Shown here: piece by piece, positions 52,265-61,634 of the stretch | How positions within the stretch are numbered: the stretch's first letter is position 1 | Layout of the letters: each line of letters begins with the position of its first letter | Source of the DNA: Streptomyces sp. WP-1 | Lineage (GTDB): Bacteria > Actinomycetota > Actinomycetes > Streptomycetales > Streptomycetaceae | Reading direction: 5' to 3' | Length of the DNA: 64,000 bases | Assembly (NCBI RefSeq): GCF_030450125.1 | Contig: NZ_CP123923.1 | Coordinates: forward strand, 6,729,001 to 6,793,000 | Program-made: the position numbers and the translations under genes | Notes under the pieces: generated by a model | Told to the model about the DNA's origin: nothing | Databases searched by the model: none | Seen by the model: only the letters and a program-made list of their open reading frames with translations

Positions 52265-54088
52265 TCAGTTGATGCGGACGAGATCGGCCTTCAGCACCCC
52301 CAGCAGACCGCCGTCGAGCGTGAGGTCGGTCTGCCCGGAGACGGCCGCCGAACGGCCGGACACCGTCACCGAGTTGGTGCCGTCGATGGCCACGGAGGCA
52401 CCCTTCACGGTGACCTTGCCGGTGCCCGCGTCGAGGGTGATGCCGTGCTCGTCCAGGCGCACCGAGGACAGCGCCCGGCGCCCGCCGGGCGCGTACACGG
52501 TCAGCGTGATCCGGTCGTCGCGGTCGTCGAGCATCACCTCCATGCGCTCGTCCCCGGTGCGCAGCCGTACCCCGGAGGGACCCGACCGCGGATCGAGCAG
52601 CTCCACCCGGTGCCCCGAACGGGACACGATGGAACGGCGGTTGATCTTGCCGCTGGTCCCGTCGACGAGCGGCACGTCGTGCTCGGACGGGGTGTCCACG
52701 CCGTTGTACAGACCGCCGATGACGTACGGGCTGTCCAGCAGGCCCTGTTCGAAGCCGACCAGCACCTCGTCGTTGACCTCGGGGCTGACCACACCGCCGC
52801 CGCCCTTGCCGCCCCACTGCACCGTGCGCACCCAGTCGGACACATACGTGTCGTCCAGCCAGGGGAACTTGAGCCGCACCGCGCCGCTCTGCGCGCCGCC
52901 CGGCTCCCGCACGTCCGTCACCACGCCGATCGCGAGGCCCGGGATGCGCGGGCCCCGGCCGGGCGCGTTGGCGCCGGTCGCCAGGCCGGTCAGGGACCGG
53001 TCCGGGCTGGCGCTGACCCACACCGTGGTCCGGTAGCCGCCGTGCGGATCCAGGCTGTGGTGCACGGCGGTCGCCGTGTACCGGCCGGAGAAGGCGGGCC
53101 CCACATTGCCGAGCGCCACCGGCACCCCGGCCCGCAGCCGCGGACTGCCCTCCACCACCACTTCCAGCTCGCCGAACGCGGAAGCCACGTGGGCGGAGAT
53201 CGCCGTCGCGGCAGCCGTCGTCTCGGCCTGCGTACGGTACGGGGTGTCGGTCACCGTCAGCTTGGCGCTCGCCCCGAACACGGACGCCAGCGACGGGGAC
53301 AGCCCCGGCTGCACCGTCTTGCTGGTCACCGACGGCTGCCGGGCCACCAGCGGCGTCTTGGTGGTGACGTCCCAGCCGCGCACCTCCACCTGGGACGCGC
53401 CGTCCGCGCCCGACAGGGCGGCCCGCAGCGCCAGCAGATTGCGCCCGTACTCCAGCACCATCGGGCTCTGCGTCGCCGGGGTGGACGGCGCGGGCGCCCC
53501 CGACGCCGGCTCGGGCCGGGTGAACTGGAGCACCCCCTTGTCGTCGACCCGCACCTGCGCACCGCTCTCGCCCGCCAGATACTGGAGGAAGTCCCAGTCG
53601 GACACGTTGGCCTGCGACAACTGCTTGTAGGTGACCGGCGCGGCCTCCACCTTGCCCACGGGCAGACCCGCGCCCGCGGCCACCTTGCGCACGATCGCGG
53701 CGGCCGTCATGTTCCGGTACGCCACCACCTTCCGGCCGCGCTGCAACCGGTGCGCCTTGGAGTAGGCGCGCACCACCGTGAACGAACCGGTGCCGTCCCG
53801 GTCGATCTCCACCGCCGTGACCTCACCGCCGAACAACTGCTCCCGCGCCTGCCCGGCGACCGTCACCACGGACACCTTCAGCGGTGTGCCGAGCGTGATG
53901 CCGGTCGACTTCAGGAACTCGTTGTCGGGGTCGCGATAGGTGAGCACCGCCGTGTCCGGCAGCCCCACGTTCTCGTCCACCACACAACTCACCAGCTGCG
54001 CCGCCCAGATCTGCGGCAGCTCACCGGGCGCCTCCACGACGGGGTCCGCCGCGAACGACCGGCCGCCCCGCGCCTCGGGTGTCGTCAC
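52265..54088 (-). CDS. VgrG/gp27-gp5-like spike protein
   Basis: 607 residues from GTG 54088, overlapping the LysM gene stop as GTGA. The N-terminal hub (gp27-like, about 1-370) includes AYRNMTAAAIVRKVAAGAGLPVG, and DWDFLQYLAGESGAQVRVDD is a typical late control D segment. The OB-fold gp5 part follows (IGVVTDVREPGGAQSGAVRLKFPWLDD, EVNDEVLVGFEQGLLDSPYVIGGLYNG, about 395-475). The C-terminal beta-helix (ITLDAGTGKVTVKGASVAIDG) forms the needle. No effector extension is seen. Confidence 0.94.
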   Translation of the reverse strand: MTTPEARGGRSFAADPVVEAPGELPQIWAAQLVSCVVDENVGLPDTAVLTYRDPDNEFLKSTGITLGTPLKVSVVTVAGQAREQLFGGEVTAVEIDRDGTGSFTVVRAYSKAHRLQRGRKVVAYRNMTAAAIVRKVAAGAGLPVGKVEAAPVTYKQLSQANVSDWDFLQYLAGESGAQVRVDDKGVLQFTRPEPASGAPAPSTPATQSPMVLEYGRNLLALRAALSGADGASQVEVRGWDVTTKTPLVARQPSVTSKTVQPGLSPSLASVFGASAKLTVTDTPYRTQAETTAAATAISAHVASAFGELEVVVEGSPRLRAGVPVALGNVGPAFSGRYTATAVHHSLDPHGGYRTTVWVSASPDRSLTGLATGANAPGRGPRIPGLAIGVVTDVREPGGAQSGAVRLKFPWLDDTYVSDWVRTVQWGGKGGGGVVSPEVNDEVLVGFEQGLLDSPYVIGGLYNGVDTPSEHDVPLVDGTSGKINRRSIVSRSGHRVELLDPRSGPSGVRLRTGDERMEVMLDDRDDRITLTVYAPGGRRALSSVRLDEHGITLDAGTGKVTVKGASVAIDGTNSVTVSGRSAAVSGQTDLTLDGGLLGVLKADLVRIN

Positions 54089-54807
54089 CGCTCCTCCTCA
54101 CCGCCCGCGTCCCCGAGCGCCGGCACCACCAGTTCGGTGCCGGGCGGCAGGTCCATCGGGTCGTCGATCCCGTTCGCCTCGGCGATCACCCGCCAGGCCG
54201 TGGCGTCGCCGTACTCCCGCCAGGCCAGCAGCGCCAGGCTGTCCCCGGCCACGATCGTGTGCGTGCTGCGGGCGGTGCGCGCGCCCGAGGTGGGGTTCTG
54301 CCCCGCCGGGTCGACGCTCGCCTCCTCCACCGAGAGCGAACAGGTCGCCCGCAGCGGCTTGCCGTCCACGTCGAACAGCGTGTACGTCACCGAGAGCCCC
54401 GACATCACCCCGTCGAACGAGGTGGTGCGGGCCGTGCCCCACTCGAACCGCACCCAGGGGCTCGCGGGCTTCTTGCGGGCGAGGCTCGCCGGTGTCGGCA
54501 CGCATGCCTTCATCAGCTTCTCCACCGCCTGCTCGACCGAGTCGTCGTGCGTCGACGTCGCGTCGAGGAAGACATCCAGGCTCAGCTCGCGCGGCCCGCT
54601 GCCCACGAACTCCGGCAGTGCCGACTGCCCGGCCATCCGGGAGGGGGTGCGCCGCCAGCTGGTCGACTTGCGCAGTTGCAGGGTGGCCGGGTTGAACTGG
54701 AGATTGAGCTGCGCGATGGTCCCGCCGGGCTTCGCGCCGACCGCCGAAGGGGGTTCCTTCAGGGTCAGCTGGGCCCGGGCACGGCTGGTGCGGGCGGCGG
54801 AGGACAT
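54085..54807 (-). CDS. LysM-domain tail/baseplate protein
   Basis: 240 residues. An N-terminal region with LNLQFNPATLQLRKSTSW and GPRRELSLDVFLDAT-type pattern (LSLDVFLDAT), and a C-terminal LysM-like module (HTIVAGDSLALLAWREYGDATAWRVIAEANGIDDP, about 186-220). This is the eCIS Afp7/gp53-like component that connects tube and baseplate rather than binding peptidoglycan outside. Overlaps the spike gene start. Confidence 0.9.
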   Translation of the reverse strand: MSSAARTSRARAQLTLKEPPSAVGAKPGGTIAQLNLQFNPATLQLRKSTSWRRTPSRMAGQSALPEFVGSGPRELSLDVFLDATSTHDDSVEQAVEKLMKACVPTPASLARKKPASPWVRFEWGTARTTSFDGVMSGLSVTYTLFDVDGKPLRATCSLSVEEASVDPAGQNPTSGARTARSTHTIVAGDSLALLAWREYGDATAWRVIAEANGIDDPMDLPPGTELVVPALGDAGGEEER

Positions 54808-54862
54808 ACCGGGAACTCCTTTCGTACGGATCGGGATGACAGGGCGGGCACCGGGCGTGGGA

Positions 54863-55288
54863 TCAGGAGGGACGCAGGCCCTCGTGGGCGATCTCCAGCG
54901 TCTCCAGCGCCGCCTGCGAGTTGGCCGGGTCGAACGACGGCCCCTCCCAGCGCACCGGCACGATGCCGAGCACCTGCCAGCTGATGATCCGCGACAGATC
55001 CGGTTTCAGCGCCACGATCTCCCCGTCCTTGGGCTCCACACGGCGCAGCGTCTGGTCGAGCCAGCGGCTGATCTTCATCGTGTCGGCGGTGACCGGCCTG
55101 GTCAGTGTGATGTTGGACCAGGTGACCCGGCCCGGCAGCTGCCAGGTGAAGCCGTTGTTGCCGCCCTCCGCGTAGCTCTCCATCTCCACCTGCGCGCCCA
55201 TGCCGGAGCACGTGTGGAAGGCACCCAGATCGTTGCCGCCGATCGAGAGCCGGAAGAACACGCTCGTCGCGAAGATGTTGTCCGTCAT
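54863..55288 (-). CDS. Tail tube protein 2
   Basis: 141 residues from ATG 55288. NIFATSVFFRLSIGGNDLGAFHTCSGMGAQVEMESYAEGG and ITLTRPVTADTMKISRWLD follow the T4 gp19-like tube fold of contractile injection systems (Afp5-like, the tube initiator next to the baseplate). Differs clearly from tube protein 1 at 59375-59815, as in other eCIS loci that encode two tube types. Confidence 0.92.
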   Translation of the reverse strand: MTDNIFATSVFFRLSIGGNDLGAFHTCSGMGAQVEMESYAEGGNNGFTWQLPGRVTWSNITLTRPVTADTMKISRWLDQTLRRVEPKDGEIVALKPDLSRIISWQVLGIVPVRWEGPSFDPANSQAALETLEIAHEGLRPS

Positions 55289-55313
55289 CCGTGGGCCATC
55301 CGTTCCATGTCCG

Positions 55314-58300
55314 CTAGCGCCGTCCGTCGTAGGGGCGTCCGGCGCGTTCCCGTCCCCGCCGCATGTCGGCCCGCAGCAACCGGGCCAACGGGTCCAGCAG
55401 CCGCCGCGCCAGGTCCTCCAGGTCGACACCCGGATCCTGCGGCGCGGCCTCCTTCCGGTCGGCCGTCGGGCTCGACGCGGAGAAGGACGACGAGGAGGGC
55501 GAGGAGGGCGAGGGGGAGGACGACGGGGAGGGCACCGGGGCGGAGGCCTGGCGCGGACGTTGGTGCGCGGACCTGCCGGGGGCCGCCGCCCTCGCGTCCC
55601 GCTGTACGACATCGACCTGAACGCCGCCCGGAACCACGGGAGTCGGCTCCACCGGCCGCGACATGCGCACCACGGGTACGGGGAGCCCGCCGGGCGGTGC
55701 GAGCGACGCAGGGGCCGGGGACGCCTGGAGCGGGGGAGCCTGCGCCTCGGTCAGGGGCAGGGCGGCACCGGCTCCTGCCCGCTGGACGGGGGTGTCCGGG
55801 CGTACGACGGGGGGTTGGGCGCGCGTCGTGACGGCCCTCTGGACCGGGGGCGCCCCAGGGGTGGCCGGTCGCGCCGCTTCCGGTGCGGGCTCACGACGCC
55901 AAGAGGCCGCCACGACCGGGGCCTTGGCGGGGCCGGGAGTGCCGGTGCGCGGTGGGCGCGGCATGCCTTCCGGCGCACGGGTGTTGAGGGTGAGGGGGCG
56001 GGCGGAGAGGAGCGAGCGGGCGGTGGTGGCCACGGTCCGCCGGGGCTCGGCGAGGGCACGGGCCACGACGACCGGGCGCGCGGTGTTCGTACGACGTCCG
56101 GGTGCCGCGGGTCCGGTGGGCACCGCGCGCTGTACGACACCGGGCGTGTCCGTGGCCGAGGCGCCCGGCCGGGCCACGGCGCGGGTCACCAGGGGAGTGG
56201 CCGGTGCGGGTTCGGCGGTGGGCGCCGAAGCAAGCTTCGGGATAGGCGAGTTGGACGCGGAAGCGGGCCCGTCCGGGGATGCCGTCCCCAGGAGGGGCGC
56301 CATGGAGGCCCGCAGCGCGTCCTGCCCCGCCGCCACGCGCTGGACGTGGGGCTGGGCCGGACGGCCACCGGCACCGGCCGGCCCACGCGGGGCGGCGGTC
56401 GGCGGCAGCGCGGATAGGGGGGCGCCGAGTCCGCCACGGGCACGGGCCCCGGACGGCCCGGTCCGCTCGTCACGGCGGGCCGGCACGGGCCCTTCGGCGG
56501 CCGATCCGGCGCCGGACCGCTTCGTCGGGGCGGTCGTGGAGCTGGGCCGGGTTGCCGGGGCGGTCGTGGAGCCGGACCGCGCAGTCGGAGTGGTGGAGCC
56601 GGGCCGTGTCGCCGGGGTGGCCGTCGCGCCGGGCTGCGTCGCCGGGGTGGTCGTGGCGCCGGGCTGCGTCGCCGGGGTGGTCGTGGCGCCGGGCTGCGTC
56701 GCCGGGGTGGTCGTGGCGCCGGGCTGCGCGGAGGCATCGGTCTGGCGTTGTACGACGGGCAGCGCCGACCTGGGCGTCGGGTCGGCGGCGGCAGCCGTCC
56801 CGGGAGCCGTGGCGGGCCGTTCCTTGTCGGCGGAGCCGGAAGGAGCCATCTGACGCTGCACCGCCGACAGCAGCGGTTTGGCGGGCACCTCGGTGTCGGG
56901 AGCCTCCGCCTGACGCTGTACGACGGGCAGCACCGGCCCGGCGGCGGCACGGGGAGCGGGGGGAGCGGGCGAGTCGCCGGCGGCGGGCAGGACGGGCGCG
57001 GCAGGGAGTTCGCCCCCGGCCGGGGCAGGAGCGTCCGCCCGGCGCTGAACTCCGGGGAGAAGGGGCTTGGTTGTCGGCTGAGCGACATCGGAGTCGTCCG
57101 TCCGGCGCTGTACGACGGGCAGCACCGGTCCCGCCGCGGGCGGGGCGTCGGCCACGCGGGGAGCCTCGGGCGCACCGTCGGCCGACGGGCCGGGCGTGGC
57201 CGGTCGGGTGTCCCCGGTGGAGCCGGGAGCGTCCACCAGGCGCTGCACCTCGGGAAGCAGCGGCCGGGAAGGCGTCGGAGTGTCGGCCTCGGCGGCGCGT
57301 GAGGGCTTGTCGGCGTATGAGGGCTTGGCGGCGCGTGAGGGCTCGGGCGCCTCGACGGACGGGAGTTCGGGCCCCGTGGAGCCGGGGGCCTCCGCCTGAC
57401 GCTGTACGACCGGCAGCACCGGCCCGGCCGAGGGCTGGGCCTCGGCGGCGCGGGAAGTCTCCGGACCCTTGGCAGCAGCCGAACCGGTGGCGTCCACGTG
57501 ACGCCGCACCTCGGGAAGCAGCGGCCCGGACGCCGTCCGAGCACCGGCCGACCCGGAACCGGTACCGTCCGCCCGGCGCTGTACGGCAGGGGGCTGCTGC
57601 GCACCGGAGTCCGGCCGCACGTCCGCCGCCACAACTCGCGGCGCCGCGCCGGATTCCCCGGATGCGGCCTCGGGAGTATCGACCCTGCGCTGCACGACCG
57701 GCAGTGCCGGGCCGCTCGGTGCCGGGACATCGGCCGTGACGGAACGGGACGGCTTGTCGACGGCCAACGGGGTCGCGGTGGACGGCAGTTCCGCCATCGG
57801 TTCACCCAAGGGGGCCCGCCCGGCGGCTCGTCCGGGAGCGGAGGCACGCTGAACGACATCGGCACCGGCACCGGCACCGGCACCGACACCGGCTCCAGAG
57901 TCGGCGACACCGGCGCGCGTATCGGCACCGGCAGCCGGTACCGGTCGTACCGACGCCACCCGGCGTACCGGCCCGGTCGCCACCCGGCGCGCCACGGTCA
58001 GCGAGGGGCCCAGCGCCCGCGGTCGTACAGCTGCCGCCCTGCCGGGCTCAACCCGCATACCCTGCGGCGCGGTTCCGGCGCCCGGGGCATTCGGCACCAC
58101 GGCGACCCGCCGTACCACCGGAAGCTCCGGTCCGGACGGCCGCCCCGCGCCGTCGGCCACGGCGTGCGTCGCCGCACCCGGCGAGGGCGAAGGGGACTGC
58201 GGGCGCGCCGACTTGGCCGGCCGCCGTATCTCTCCGGCACCCCGCCCGTCCGCCCGTACCACCCGCTGGACCTGCGCCAGCGCGGAACCGGCATCCTCGC

Positions 58301-58721
58301 CGTCCCCCGCCTCCTCGCCACCGGGTACCGGCAGCGAACGCAGCAGCAGCGGTCCGCCGGCGCCGTACTCCGAGCGCTGGACGGCAGGGCGCGTGACACC
58401 GTGCACCAGGCCCATCGGCGCCGAGGGCAGCAGCCCATGGCCGAGGCCCGCGTCGAAGGCAGGGTTCTGCCAGGAGGTGAGGCCGTCACGGAAGGTGAGG
58501 CCGTCGCTGACGCCGAGCGTCGCGCGCGCCACGGTGAGCGACGGCGGCGCGACCCGGCGCCAGCCGCCGTCCCAGTCCCCGGGCAGGGAGTCCCCCGGCG
58601 CGGAGTTCCCGGGCACGGCAGAAGGGGCCCGCGCCGGCCCGGAGCCGGACGGACCCGACGGGGCCGCCGACGCGATGTCGGCGGCCCGGTCCCGTCGGCG
58701 GCGTACATCCCACCAGACCAT
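55314..58721 (-). CDS. Giant Pro/Ala-rich VQR-repeat protein of the CIS locus
   Basis: 1,135 residues from ATG 58721 (GTG 58733 is an alternative). I count about 17 VQR motifs, mostly in the form LPxVQRxxDAP, set 25-50 residues apart in Pro/Ala/Ser/Thr-rich sequence. A tandem block of [10 protein letters not shown] units lies near residues 660-705. The N-terminus ([31 protein letters not shown]) and the C-terminus ([33 protein letters not shown]) look ordered and may be docking domains. No signal peptide or TM. Position between the tube genes could suit a tape measure, a lumen cargo or a scaffold; function unknown. Confidence 0.85.
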   Translation of the reverse strand: MVWWDVRRRRDRAADIASAAPSGPSGSGPARAPSAVPGNSAPGDSLPGDWDGGWRRVAPPSLTVARATLGVSDGLTFRDGLTSWQNPAFDAGLGHGLLPSAPMGLVHGVTRPAVQRSEYGAGGPLLLRSLPVPGGEEAGDGEDAGSALAQVQRVVRADGRGAGEIRRPAKSARPQSPSPSPGAATHAVADGAGRPSGPELPVVRRVAVVPNAPGAGTAPQGMRVEPGRAAAVRPRALGPSLTVARRVATGPVRRVASVRPVPAAGADTRAGVADSGAGVGAGAGAGADVVQRASAPGRAAGRAPLGEPMAELPSTATPLAVDKPSRSVTADVPAPSGPALPVVQRRVDTPEAASGESGAAPRVVAADVRPDSGAQQPPAVQRRADGTGSGSAGARTASGPLLPEVRRHVDATGSAAAKGPETSRAAEAQPSAGPVLPVVQRQAEAPGSTGPELPSVEAPEPSRAAKPSYADKPSRAAEADTPTPSRPLLPEVQRLVDAPGSTGDTRPATPGPSADGAPEAPRVADAPPAAGPVLPVVQRRTDDSDVAQPTTKPLLPGVQRRADAPAPAGGELPAAPVLPAAGDSPAPPAPRAAAGPVLPVVQRQAEAPDTEVPAKPLLSAVQRQMAPSGSADKERPATAPGTAAAADPTPRSALPVVQRQTDASAQPGATTTPATQPGATTTPATQPGATTTPATQPGATATPATRPGSTTPTARSGSTTAPATRPSSTTAPTKRSGAGSAAEGPVPARRDERTGPSGARARGGLGAPLSALPPTAAPRGPAGAGGRPAQPHVQRVAAGQDALRASMAPLLGTASPDGPASASNSPIPKLASAPTAEPAPATPLVTRAVARPGASATDTPGVVQRAVPTGPAAPGRRTNTARPVVVARALAEPRRTVATTARSLLSARPLTLNTRAPEGMPRPPRTGTPGPAKAPVVAASWRREPAPEAARPATPGAPPVQRAVTTRAQPPVVRPDTPVQRAGAGAALPLTEAQAPPLQASPAPASLAPPGGLPVPVVRMSRPVEPTPVVPGGVQVDVVQRDARAAAPGRSAHQRPRQASAPVPSPSSSPSPSSPSSSSFSASSPTADRKEAAPQDPGVDLEDLARRLLDPLARLLRADMRRGRERAGRPYDGRR
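56611..56730 (-). repeat. 30-bp in-frame tandem repeats
   Basis: Four 30-bp units beginning GCCGGGGTGG, at 56611, 56641, 56671 and 56701. The second and third are identical, the fourth differs only in its last two bases and the first is diverged. They encode 10-residue [10 protein letters not shown] units of the giant protein and so are prone to expansion and contraction. Confidence 0.9.
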
Positions 58722-58725
58722 GACC

Positions 58726-58884
58726 TCAACCACCCTCGTTCATACGGGCGTTGATACGGGCGATCTCGCCCACCCACTGGCGGCGCTCCGCATGGGTGAG
58801 GTCGAGGATCTCCTCGCGCTGCCAGTGGAAGTGATAGGCGATGTACGCGACTTCCTCCCGGAGCCGGGGAAGCGCGTACGTCAC
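58726..58884 (-). CDS. 52-residue DUF6760-like protein of CIS locus
   Basis: A short gene from GTG 58884, overlapping the previous stop as GTGA. The product begins VTYALPRLREEVAYIAYHFH and continues W-Q-R-EEILDLTHAERRQWVGEIARINARMNEGG. This matches the small protein (DUF6760) I know from actinobacterial eCIS loci next to the tube-associated zinc protein. It resembles T4-like chaperone/assembly proteins in position. Its stop is within 5 nt of the giant protein's ATG, so all are coupled. Confidence 0.85.
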   Translation of the reverse strand: MTYALPRLREEVAYIAYHFHWQREEILDLTHAERRQWVGEIARINARMNEGG

Positions 58885-59378
58885 GATTCCCCCAGGCGCC
58901 CACCCGAGAGGTCGACCTCGAAGCCGCCCTCGCAGTGCGGACAGGTCACCGCCGCGCGGGTGTGACCCTCGCTGTTGACCCGGCGGTAGAAGTCCTGGAG
59001 GAAGGCGACGTCGGTGGCGTACATCCGCTCCACGACGCCCGCGTGCACATCGGTGATGGTGCCGAGCCGGGTGATCACCTGGCTCAGCAGCACCACACTG
59101 AGGTACGCGGGGTTCTCCTTGACCCGCAGATCGATCTGCGGGCGCAGCTCGTCGCGGGCCGTGGCGAGCCGCATCGACCCGCTGCGGTGCAGCGTGCCCG
59201 ACTCGTCCACGTACCCGCGCGGCAGCTCGAACTCGAACTCGGTGCGCAGCCCGTGGTCACGCGTGGCCGCGGGGCCGGACGGTGGCGCCGGGGCCTGCGG
59301 CTGCTCGGGGGCCGGGGCGGGCGCCGTCGCGTCGAGGATCTCCTCCAGGCTGCCCGCCGTCACCGTACGGCGCCTCAT
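58881..59378 (-). CDS. Tail-assembly protein with CxxC zinc-finger-like end
   Basis: 165 residues. An N-terminal SLEEILDA segment and a Pro/Ala linker precede a conserved core (about 45-130: TEFEFELPRGYVDESGTLHR, PQIDLRVKENPAYLSVVLLS, TDVHAGVVERMYATDVAFLQ). The C-terminus VTCPHCEGGFEVDLS provides a CxxC pair. Conserved between tube protein 1 and DUF6760 in actinobacterial eCIS loci; probably a tail-assembly chaperone analogous to phage gpG/gpGT, by position. Overlaps tube protein 1 (ATGA). Confidence 0.8.
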   Translation of the reverse strand: MRRRTVTAGSLEEILDATAPAPAPEQPQAPAPPSGPAATRDHGLRTEFEFELPRGYVDESGTLHRSGSMRLATARDELRPQIDLRVKENPAYLSVVLLSQVITRLGTITDVHAGVVERMYATDVAFLQDFYRRVNSEGHTRAAVTCPHCEGGFEVDLSGGRLGES

Positions 59379-59815
59379 TCGACGACGATCTCCTCGAACA
59401 CGATGGTGACCGTCTCGGTGGCCGCCGCGGACTCACCCGCCTTGAGCGAGGGACCCTCCCAGCGGGAGGCCCAGCCCTGCATCAGCTGGATCCGGCGCAC
59501 CGTGTCGCCCTTGGAGTCCTTGATCTCGATGGTCAGGTTCTGCCGGGCGGTGTCGACGGCACCGTTGTTCAGGGTTTCCTTGATCCACTTGGTGAACTCG
59601 CTGGACTGGTCGAGTCCCCGGGTGATCGTGATCTCACCCGCCTGCCGGGCGCCCGGCTGCTTGCGGATGATCTGCTTGCCCTCCGAGGTGACCTGTCGTA
59701 CCTCGACGACCTCTTCCTCGACGGTCAGGCCGCTGATCTCCTGGATGGACTCCACCATGTAGCCGCCGAGCTGCACGCCGAAGACATGGGTGGAAAGAGC
59801 ATCGCCCTCTGCCAT
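59375..59815 (-). CDS. Tail tube protein 1
   Basis: 146 residues from ATG 59815. VFGVQLGGYMVESIQEISGLTVEEEVVEVRQ, GEITITRGLDQSSEFTKWIKETLNN and IQLMQGWASRWEGPSLKAGES are the conserved parts of the major inner tube protein (Afp1/gp19-like; phage tail protein domain). Forms the hexameric rings ejected on contraction. Lies 45 nt downstream of the sheath gene, the usual sheath-tube order. Confidence 0.94.
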   Translation of the reverse strand: MAEGDALSTHVFGVQLGGYMVESIQEISGLTVEEEVVEVRQVTSEGKQIIRKQPGARQAGEITITRGLDQSSEFTKWIKETLNNGAVDTARQNLTIEIKDSKGDTVRRIQLMQGWASRWEGPSLKAGESAAATETVTIVFEEIVVE

Positions 59816-59860
59816 GACTGTTTTGTCACCTTTCCTTGACCGACCCGCGGGTCACTGGTC

Positions 59861-61426
<1,566 letters not shown>

Positions 61427-61634
61427 ACTCGCTCCTTCGTGTGCCAATGGTGTCACCTGCGTCGATGTCGAGTCTCCGAGGCCGGTGCGGCATGGCGACA
61501 GGGGCGCGCGGACCTGGGCGAGGGCAACCCCGCTGCCTTTCCGGGCGCCCGCGCCCGGCACCGCCTTCCCTTTCGGGCAACGCGCCCTGTGGAAAAGCCC
61601 TAGGAACGGTAAAAACCGCTGGACAGCGGGCGGT

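Noticed and set aside
54085..54807. Secreted peptidoglycan-binding LysM protein
   Set aside because: No signal peptide; position between tube and spike genes and the conserved N-terminal region show it to be a tail component.
51740..55831. 1,363-codon open frame on the plus strand across the CIS genes
   Set aside because: It is antisense to spike, LysM, tube and part of the giant gene, has Arg/His/Pro-rich composition and no conserved motif. Long antisense frames are expected at this GC content.
56611..56730. CRISPR-like array
   Set aside because: The units are contiguous with no spacers, in frame, and encode a protein repeat.
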